A stretch of 64,000 bases of DNA from Actinomycetes bacterium (lineage in GTDB: Bacteria; Actinomycetota; Actinomycetes; Mycobacteriales; Mycobacteriaceae). The stretch lies in the NCBI GenBank assembly GCA_023460175.1, contig JAEWRC010000166.1, positions 62,001 to 126,000 of the forward strand. The letters are read 5' to 3'. The notes beneath the pieces were generated by a model, which worked only from the letters and a program-made list of their open reading frames with translations, was not told where the DNA came from and ran no database searches. This document shows, one piece after another, positions 58,445 through 64,000 of this stretch (position 1 is the stretch's first letter; every line of letters begins with the position of its first letter). The translations under genes were made by a program, and so were the position numbers.

Positions 58445-60036
58445 CCGTGCTGCCGTCCACCCTGGACACCGGCTCCGCGGCGTACTCGGAGGCTGCCGAG
58501 GCCCTGACGGTCAAGCTCGCGGAGCTCGAGGCCCAGTTGGCCGCGGCGGTCGCCGGCGGCGGGACCAAGTACGTCGACCGGCACCGCGCCCGCGGAAAGC
58601 TCACGGCGCGGGAGCGGGTCGAGGCGCTGGTGGATCCGGATTCGCCGTTCCTGGAACTGTGCGCGCTGGCGGCCTACGGCAGCGAGTTTCAGGTCGGTGC
58701 GAGCGTGGTCACCGGCATCGGGGTGGTCGAGGGCGTCGAGTGCATGATCGTGGCCAACGACCCCACGGTAAAGGGCGGCACCAGCAATCCGTGGACGCTG
58801 CGGAAAACACTGCGGGCCAACCAGGTCGCGCTCGAGAACCGGCTGCCGGTGATCTCCCTGGTGGAGTCCGGCGGTGCGGACCTGCCCACCCAGAAGGAGA
58901 TCTTCATCCCGGGCGGTCGGCTGTTCCGCGACCTGACCCGACTGTCGGCGGCCGGCATCCCGACCATCGCGCTGGTGTTCGGCAATTCGACCGCGGGCGG
59001 GGCCTACATCCCGGGCATGTCCGACCACGTGGTGATGATCAAGGACCGCTCCAAGGTTTTTCTGGCCGGGCCGCCGCTGGTGAAGATGGCCACCGGGGAG
59101 GAATCCGACGACGAGGAACTCGGCGGCGCCGAGATGCACGCCCGCACATCGGGTCTGGCCGACTACTTCGCGGTCGACGAACTCGATGCCCTGCGGATCG
59201 GTCGGCGTATCATCACCCGGCTGAACTGGACCAAGAAGGGCCCGAAGCCGCGGGCGTTCGTCGAGCCGCGGCTGCCGGCCGAGGAACTCATCGGGATCGT
59301 GCCCGCCGACCTGCGCATCCCGTTCGACCCGCGCGAGGTGATCGCCCGCGTGGTCGACGGCTCGGATTTCGACGAGTTCAAGCCGCTCTACGGCAGCTCG
59401 CTGGTCACCGGGTGGGCTACCGTGTGCGGATATCCGCTGGGCATCCTGGCCAACGCGCGCGGCGTGCTGTTCAGCGCGGAGTCGCAGAAGGCCACCCAGT
59501 TCATCCAGCTGGCCAACCGTTCCGACACGCCACTGTTGTTCCTGCACAACACCACCGGCTACATGGTGGGCAAGGACTACGAGGCCGGCGGCATGATCAA
59601 GCACGGCTCGATGATGATCAACGCGGTGTCCAATTCGACCGTGCCACACATCTCGCTGCTGATCGGCGCGTCCTACGGCGCTGGGCATTACGGCATGTGC
59701 GGGCGTGCCTACGATCCGCGGTTCCTGTTCGCCTGGCCCTCGGCGAAGTCGGCCGTGATGGGCGGCACCCAGTTGGCCGGGGTGCTGTCGATCGTCAGCC
59801 GCGCCGCCGCGCAGGCGCGCGGTCAGCAGGTCGACGAGGACGCCGACGCGGCCTTGCGCGCGGCCGTCGAGGCGCAGATCGAGGCGGAATCGCTGCCGAT
59901 GTTCCTGTCCGGTCGGCTGTACGACGACGGCGTCATCGACCCCCGCGACACCCGCACGGTGCTGGGAATGTGCCTGTCCGCCATCGCCAGCGGCCCGATC
60001 GAGGGGACGTCGAACTTCGGCGTCTTCCGGATGTAG
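58441..60036 (+). CDS. accD2: Acyl-CoA carboxylase carboxyltransferase subunit AccD2
   Basis: 531 residues from ATG 58441. It has the duplicated crotonase-like carboxyltransferase fold, with S-G-G-A-D-L, F-G-N-S-T-A-G-G-A-Y in the N half and H-N-T-T-G-Y-M-V-G and G-A-S-Y-G-A-G-H-Y-G-M in the C half. The M-V-G-K-D-Y-E and G-H-Y-G-M-C-G-R-A-Y features resemble methylcrotonyl-CoA carboxylase beta rather than propionyl-CoA carboxylase. With AccA2 it should carboxylate methylcrotonyl- or geranyl-CoA-like thioesters. Confidence 0.93.
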   Translation: MTVLPSTLDTGSAAYSEAAEALTVKLAELEAQLAAAVAGGGTKYVDRHRARGKLTARERVEALVDPDSPFLELCALAAYGSEFQVGASVVTGIGVVEGVECMIVANDPTVKGGTSNPWTLRKTLRANQVALENRLPVISLVESGGADLPTQKEIFIPGGRLFRDLTRLSAAGIPTIALVFGNSTAGGAYIPGMSDHVVMIKDRSKVFLAGPPLVKMATGEESDDEELGGAEMHARTSGLADYFAVDELDALRIGRRIITRLNWTKKGPKPRAFVEPRLPAEELIGIVPADLRIPFDPREVIARVVDGSDFDEFKPLYGSSLVTGWATVCGYPLGILANARGVLFSAESQKATQFIQLANRSDTPLLFLHNTTGYMVGKDYEAGGMIKHGSMMINAVSNSTVPHISLLIGASYGAGHYGMCGRAYDPRFLFAWPSAKSAVMGGTQLAGVLSIVSRAAAQARGQQVDEDADAALRAAVEAQIEAESLPMFLSGRLYDDGVIDPRDTRTVLGMCLSAIASGPIEGTSNFGVFRM

Positions 60037-60042
60037 CCGCCG

Positions 60043-62025
60043 ATGATCACCAAGGTTCTGGTTGCCAACCGCGGCGAGATCAGCCGCCGGGTGTTCGCGA
60101 CCTGCCGACGCCTGGGCATCGCCACCGTCGCCGTCTACACCGATCCCGACGCCGACGCCCCGCACGTCGCCGACGCCGACACCCGCATCCGGGTGGACAG
60201 CTATCTCGATGCCGAGGCGCTGGTGGCCGCGGCCCGCGCGGCCGGGGCCGACGCCCTGCACCCCGGCTACGGATTCCTCTCGGAGAACGCCGCATTCGCC
60301 GAGGCGGTGACGGCCGCCGGCCTGGTCTGGATCGGGCCCCCCGCCGCGGCGATCGCGGCGATGGGATCCAAGGTCGAGGCCAAGAAGACGATGGCCGCCG
60401 CCGGGGTCCCGATCCTCGACGAACTCGACCCGGACGGCCTGACCGCCGAGCAGTTGCCGGTCCTGGTGAAGGCCTCCGCCGGTGGCGGTGGGCGCGGCAT
60501 GCGCGTGGTCAGCGACCTGGCCGCGCTGCCGGACGCAGTCGCCTCGGCGCGCCGCGAGGCCGAGTCCGCCTTCGGCGACCCCACCGTGTTCTGCGAGCGT
60601 TACCTGCCCACCGGCCACCACGTCGAGGTGCAGATCCTAGCCGACCACCACGGCACGGTCTGGGCGGTCGGCGAACGGGAATGCTCGATCCAGCGCCGGC
60701 ACCAGAAGATCATCGAGGAGGCCCCGTCCCCGCTGGTGGAACGGGTCGACGGCATGCGCGGCCGGCTCTTCGACGCGGCCCGGCTGGCGGCCGAGGCCAT
60801 CGGTTACACCGGCGCCGGGACGGTGGAGTTCCTCGCCTCCGGGCAGGGTGAGTCGGCGGGCGAGTTCTACTTCCTGGAGATGAACACCCGGCTGCAGGTC
60901 GAGCACCCGGTCACCGAGGCGACCACGGGGCTGGACCTGGTCGAGTTGCAGCTGCGGGTGGCCGAGGGCGAGCGCCTGTCCCTCGAACCACCGGCGGCCC
61001 ATGGGTATTCGATCGAGGCCCGGCTCTACGCCGAGGACCCGGCCAAGGACTGGCAACCCCAGGCCGGCACCGTACGGCGCTTCGCCGTCCCCACCGCCCG
61101 CACCGAGTTCGAAAGTTCCGGCCGGCCCGGGATCCGGCTCGACTCCGGCATCGTGGACCAGACGGCGGTCTCCATCCACTACGACCCGATGCTGGCCAAG
61201 ATCATCTCCTTCGCGCCGACCCGTCGCCGGGCCGCGGCCCTGCTGGCCGATGCGCTGACCCGCACCCGCCTGCACGGCCTGCGCACCAACCGTGACCTGT
61301 TGATCAATGTGCTCGGACACCCGGCGTTCCTGGCCGGCAACACCGATACCGTATTCTTCGATACCCACGGCCTGGCCGCGTTGGCCGCACCGCGGGTCGG
61401 CGCCGCGGACCGTCGTCTGTCGGCCGTGGCCGCGGCGGTGGCCGACGCCGAACACAACCGCGCCACCCTGCCGGTGGCACTCGGCACCCCAATCGGGTGG
61501 CGCAATGTGCCGTCGGCCAACCAGAGCAAGACCTACCGGGACGGCACCGACGACGAGCACCGCGTCGAGTACCGGTTCGGCCGGAGCGGCCTGGCCCTGC
61601 CCGACGACGACGTGCGCGTGGTGTCCTCGTCACCGACTCGCGTTGTCCTGTCCGATGCGTCCGGCGTCGAAACCGCCTACGCCGTAACTCGATACGACGA
61701 CACCGTCTGCGTGGACTCGCCCCGCGGCGGGGTCGAGTTCACCGTGGTGCCCCGATTCGTCGAGCCCGGGACCGCCGTGGCCGAGGGCTCGCTGGTGGCG
61801 CCGATGCCCGGCGTGGTGACCCGCACCGGCGCCGCGGTCGGACAGCCCGTGACCGCGGGGCAGCCCCTGGTCTGGCTGGAGGCCATGAAGATGGAACACA
61901 CCCTGACCGCCCCAGGGGACGGCATTCTCACCGAACTTCACGTCACTGCCGGTCAGCAGGTCGAGATGGGCGCCGTGCTGGCACTGGTCGCCGACCCCAC
62001 CACAGAAGAGGAAAGCTCACGATGA
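60043..62025 (+). CDS. accA2: Acyl-CoA carboxylase biotinylated subunit AccA2
   Basis: 660 residues. Biotin carboxylase (1-445): A-N-R-G-E-I at the start, the ATP-grasp loop G-G-G-G-R-G-M, and E-M-N-T-R-L-Q-V-E-H-P-V-T-E. A linker/BT-like domain follows, and the biotin carboxyl carrier domain is at the end with biotin Lys616 in E-A-M-K-M-E. It carries CO2 to AccD2. It begins 6 bases after accD2 and overlaps fadE12 by 4 bases. Confidence 0.95.
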   Translation: MITKVLVANRGEISRRVFATCRRLGIATVAVYTDPDADAPHVADADTRIRVDSYLDAEALVAAARAAGADALHPGYGFLSENAAFAEAVTAAGLVWIGPPAAAIAAMGSKVEAKKTMAAAGVPILDELDPDGLTAEQLPVLVKASAGGGGRGMRVVSDLAALPDAVASARREAESAFGDPTVFCERYLPTGHHVEVQILADHHGTVWAVGERECSIQRRHQKIIEEAPSPLVERVDGMRGRLFDAARLAAEAIGYTGAGTVEFLASGQGESAGEFYFLEMNTRLQVEHPVTEATTGLDLVELQLRVAEGERLSLEPPAAHGYSIEARLYAEDPAKDWQPQAGTVRRFAVPTARTEFESSGRPGIRLDSGIVDQTAVSIHYDPMLAKIISFAPTRRRAAALLADALTRTRLHGLRTNRDLLINVLGHPAFLAGNTDTVFFDTHGLAALAAPRVGAADRRLSAVAAAVADAEHNRATLPVALGTPIGWRNVPSANQSKTYRDGTDDEHRVEYRFGRSGLALPDDDVRVVSSSPTRVVLSDASGVETAYAVTRYDDTVCVDSPRGGVEFTVVPRFVEPGTAVAEGSLVAPMPGVVTRTGAAVGQPVTAGQPLVWLEAMKMEHTLTAPGDGILTELHVTAGQQVEMGAVLALVADPTTEEESSR

Positions 62026-63188
62026 CGGACACCGGATTCATCGAAAGCCCCGAGCGGCAGGCGCTGCGGTCGGCCGTTGCCGCGATGGCGGCCAACTACG
62101 GGCCCGACTACTACCTGGAGAAGGCCCGCGCCGGCGAACACACCAGTGAACTATGGTCGGAGGCAGGCAAACTCGGCTTCATCGGGGTGAATCTGCCGGA
62201 GGAGTACGGCGGCGGCGGGGCCGGCATGTATGAGCTGTCGCTGGTGATGGAGGAGATGTCGGCGTCGGGTTGCGCGCTGCTGATGATGGTGGTGTCGCCG
62301 GCCATCAACGGCACCATCATCGCCAAGTTCGGCACCGACGAGCAGAAGCGGCGCTGGCTGCCCGGCATCGCCGACGGGACCACCACCATGGCCTTCGCGA
62401 TCACCGAACCCGACGCCGGTTCCAACTCGCACCGCATCACCACCACCGCGCGCCGCGACGGCAGCGACTGGGTCCTGTCCGGGCAAAAGGTGTTCATTTC
62501 CGGTGTCGATCAGGCGCAGGCGTTGCTCGTGGTGGGTCGCACCGAGGAAGCCAAGACGGGCAACCTCAAGCCCGCGCTGTTCGTGGTGCCCACCGACACC
62601 CCCGGCCTGTCGTGGACCAAGATCGACATGGAGATCGTCAGCCCGGAGTTCCAGTTCCAGGTGTTCCTCGACGACGTGCGGCTACCGGCCGACGCGCTGG
62701 TGGGCTCCGAGGACGCCGCGATAGCGCAGTTGTTCGCCGGGTTGAACCCGGAGCGGATCATGGGCGCGGCCAGCGCGGTCGGCATGGGCCGCTTCGCGAT
62801 CGGCAAGGCCACCGAGTACGTCAAGACCCGGCAGGTGTGGAAGACGCCGATCGGCGCGCACCAAGGCATCTCGCACCCATTGGCCGCCAACCACATCGAA
62901 GTCGAACTGGCCAAGCTGATGATGCAGAAGGCGGCCGCGCTCTACGACAGCGGCGACGACTTCGGGGCCGCCGAAGCCGCCAACATGGCGAAGTACGCAG
63001 CCGGGGAGGCCTCGGTGCGCGCGGTAGATCAGGCGGTGCAGTCCCTGGGCGGCAACGGCCTGACCAAGGAGTACGGCATCGCCTCGGTGCTCACCGCCTC
63101 GCGGCTGGCCCGCATCGCCCCGGTGAGCCGGGAGATGATCCTCAACTTCGTCGCCCAGACCTCGCTGGGCCTGCCCCGCTCGTACTGA
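62022..63188 (+). CDS. fadE12: Acyl-CoA dehydrogenase (FadE12)
   Basis: 388 residues from ATG 62022. N-terminal helices with N-L-P-E-E-Y-G-G-G-G, FAD site I-T-E-P-D-A-G-S-N-S, K-V-F-I-S-G, and the C-terminal Q-S-L-G-G-N-G-L motif. It belongs to a different branch from FadE13, so the operon has two dehydrogenation steps. Its stop overlaps the echA7 ATG (TGATG). Corresponds to Rv0972c. Confidence 0.94.
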   Translation: MTDTGFIESPERQALRSAVAAMAANYGPDYYLEKARAGEHTSELWSEAGKLGFIGVNLPEEYGGGGAGMYELSLVMEEMSASGCALLMMVVSPAINGTIIAKFGTDEQKRRWLPGIADGTTTMAFAITEPDAGSNSHRITTTARRDGSDWVLSGQKVFISGVDQAQALLVVGRTEEAKTGNLKPALFVVPTDTPGLSWTKIDMEIVSPEFQFQVFLDDVRLPADALVGSEDAAIAQLFAGLNPERIMGAASAVGMGRFAIGKATEYVKTRQVWKTPIGAHQGISHPLAANHIEVELAKLMMQKAAALYDSGDDFGAAEAANMAKYAAGEASVRAVDQAVQSLGGNGLTKEYGIASVLTASRLARIAPVSREMILNFVAQTSLGLPRSY

Positions 63189-63994
63189 TGGACGCACCCC
63201 AGGAACCGCGGGTCGACTACCGCGTCGAGGGTCGGGCCGCCCGGCTGACGCTGAACTCGCCGCACAACCGCAACGCGCTGTCGACCGCCCTGGTCTCCGG
63301 ACTGCACGCGGGGCTGCGTGCCGCGGTCGCCGATCCCGAGGTCCGGATGGTGCTGCTCGGGCACATCGGCGGCACGTTCTGCGCGGGCGCCGATCTCAGC
63401 CAGGCCTCGGGTGGCTCCACCGATCCCGAAACGCTGGCCGCCGAGCGCGGCCGCGAGATGACGGCGCTGCTGCGGGCGCTGGTCGAATGTCCGCTGCCGG
63501 TGATCGGGGTGATCGACGGGCATGTTCGCGCCGGCGGCATGGGCCTGGTGGGGGCCTGCGACATCGTGGTCGCCGGACCCCAGAGCAGCTTCGCGCTGAC
63601 CGAGGCCCGCATCGGTGTCGCGCCGTCGATCATCTCGCTGACCTTGCTGCCGAAGCTGGCCCCGCGTGCTGCAGGTCGCTATTACCTGACCGGAGAGACC
63701 TTCACCGCTGACGTGGCCGCGCAGATCGGGCTGGTGAGCATCGCCGCCGACGACGTCGAGGCCGAGGTCGCAAGGTTGGTCGATGCGCTCGCGAAGGGAT
63801 CGCCGCAGGGCCTGGCGGCATCGAAACGCCTGACCACCGCCGCAATCCTGGCGGGATTCGACCGGGACGCCGAGCAGTGGACCCGGGAGTCGGCGCGGTT
63901 GTTCGTCTCGGCGGAGGCCCGGGAGGGGATGCTCGCGTTTCTACAAAAGCGGCCACCGAATTGGGCCGAAACGGTCACGGAAGCTAACGATTAG
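63188..63994 (+). CDS. echA7: Enoyl-CoA hydratase/isomerase (EchA7)
   Basis: 268 residues. Crotonase fold: oxyanion-hole segments G-T-F-C-A-G-A-D-L (~65) and G-H-V-R-A-G-G-M-G-L-V-G-A-C-D (~110), with an acidic residue in T-E-A-R-I-G that may be catalytic. In Leu/isoprenoid breakdown a hydratase acts on the carboxylated enoyl-CoA (methylglutaconyl- or isohexenyl-glutaconyl-CoA). It is the last gene seen; the stop is 6 bases before the window end, so the operon may continue. Confidence 0.93.
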   Translation: MDAPQEPRVDYRVEGRAARLTLNSPHNRNALSTALVSGLHAGLRAAVADPEVRMVLLGHIGGTFCAGADLSQASGGSTDPETLAAERGREMTALLRALVECPLPVIGVIDGHVRAGGMGLVGACDIVVAGPQSSFALTEARIGVAPSIISLTLLPKLAPRAAGRYYLTGETFTADVAAQIGLVSIAADDVEAEVARLVDALAKGSPQGLAASKRLTTAAILAGFDRDAEQWTRESARLFVSAEAREGMLAFLQKRPPNWAETVTEAND

Positions 63995-64000
63995 CAGACC

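Overview
The window is a high-GC actinobacterial chromosome segment, almost certainly from a rapidly growing mycobacterium (Mycolicibacterium type). The evidence is a near-complete run of genes in the order known from Mycobacterium tuberculosis Rv1021 back to Rv0971c, an MspA-type outer-membrane porin, an NADP-glutamate dehydrogenase beside metG, many GTG starts and 4-base gene overlaps, and mycobacterial markers (RpfB, MprAB-PepD, Pmt, PatA, Ruc). Rv correspondences are from memory of the published genome, not from a search.

Layout. 1-2933: tail of efeU, then efeO and efeB (iron uptake). 2957-10087, minus strand: SulP transporter, MazG, a secreted pentapeptide-repeat protein and Mfd. 10177-16790: TetR regulator, tRNA-Gln, then glmU, prs, an ArsC-like protein, lpqT, an SDR, rplY and pth. 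16848-17630: a TmrB-like resistance gene between two 62-bp inverted repeats, which looks like an insertion into the otherwise conserved order. 17670-24473: Pks16-type acyl-CoA ligase, ispE, a Ser/Thr kinase, ksgA, rpfB, tatD. 24501-30858: metG, gdhA, an FAD oxidoreductase with its ECF41 sigma factor, and pabB. 30838-37837: rsmI, pmt, a rhodanese, arcA, soxR, an AlkB homologue and two DUF5642-like lipoproteins. 38050-39232: three tandem small secreted proteins ending in the same C-terminus, GPIVGRR. 39308-42439: AroE-like enzyme, PatA, TetR regulator, a small exported protein, tRNA-Ala. 42491-46761: GLPR-like membrane protein, RimJ, Glp/MoeA1 and GalU (envelope and division). 46832-49134: folate cyclo-ligase, Ruc with a CIRCE element, an SAF-domain protein, MscL. 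49197-54988: MspA-type porin, a 52-residue gene with a CRP site and a palindromic operator, MoaB2, PepD, MprB, MprA, RpmF. 55091-63994: a membrane protein, then a six-gene acyl-CoA catabolic operon (AtuA-like, FadE13, AccD2, AccA2, FadE12, EchA7).

How it works together. Most of the window is housekeeping. The gene groups that form units are EfeUOB for iron; RpfB-KsgA with IspE nearby; GLPR-RimJ-Glp for division and polar growth; MprAB-PepD for envelope stress; and the AtuA-to-EchA7 operon, whose composition (two acyl-CoA dehydrogenases, a biotin-dependent carboxylase and an enoyl-CoA hydratase) fits degradation of a branched or isoprenoid acyl-CoA. The least explained parts are the GPIVGRR triplet, the inverted-repeat tmrB cassette, the 52-residue gene with its regulatory region, and the pentapeptide-repeat secreted protein.
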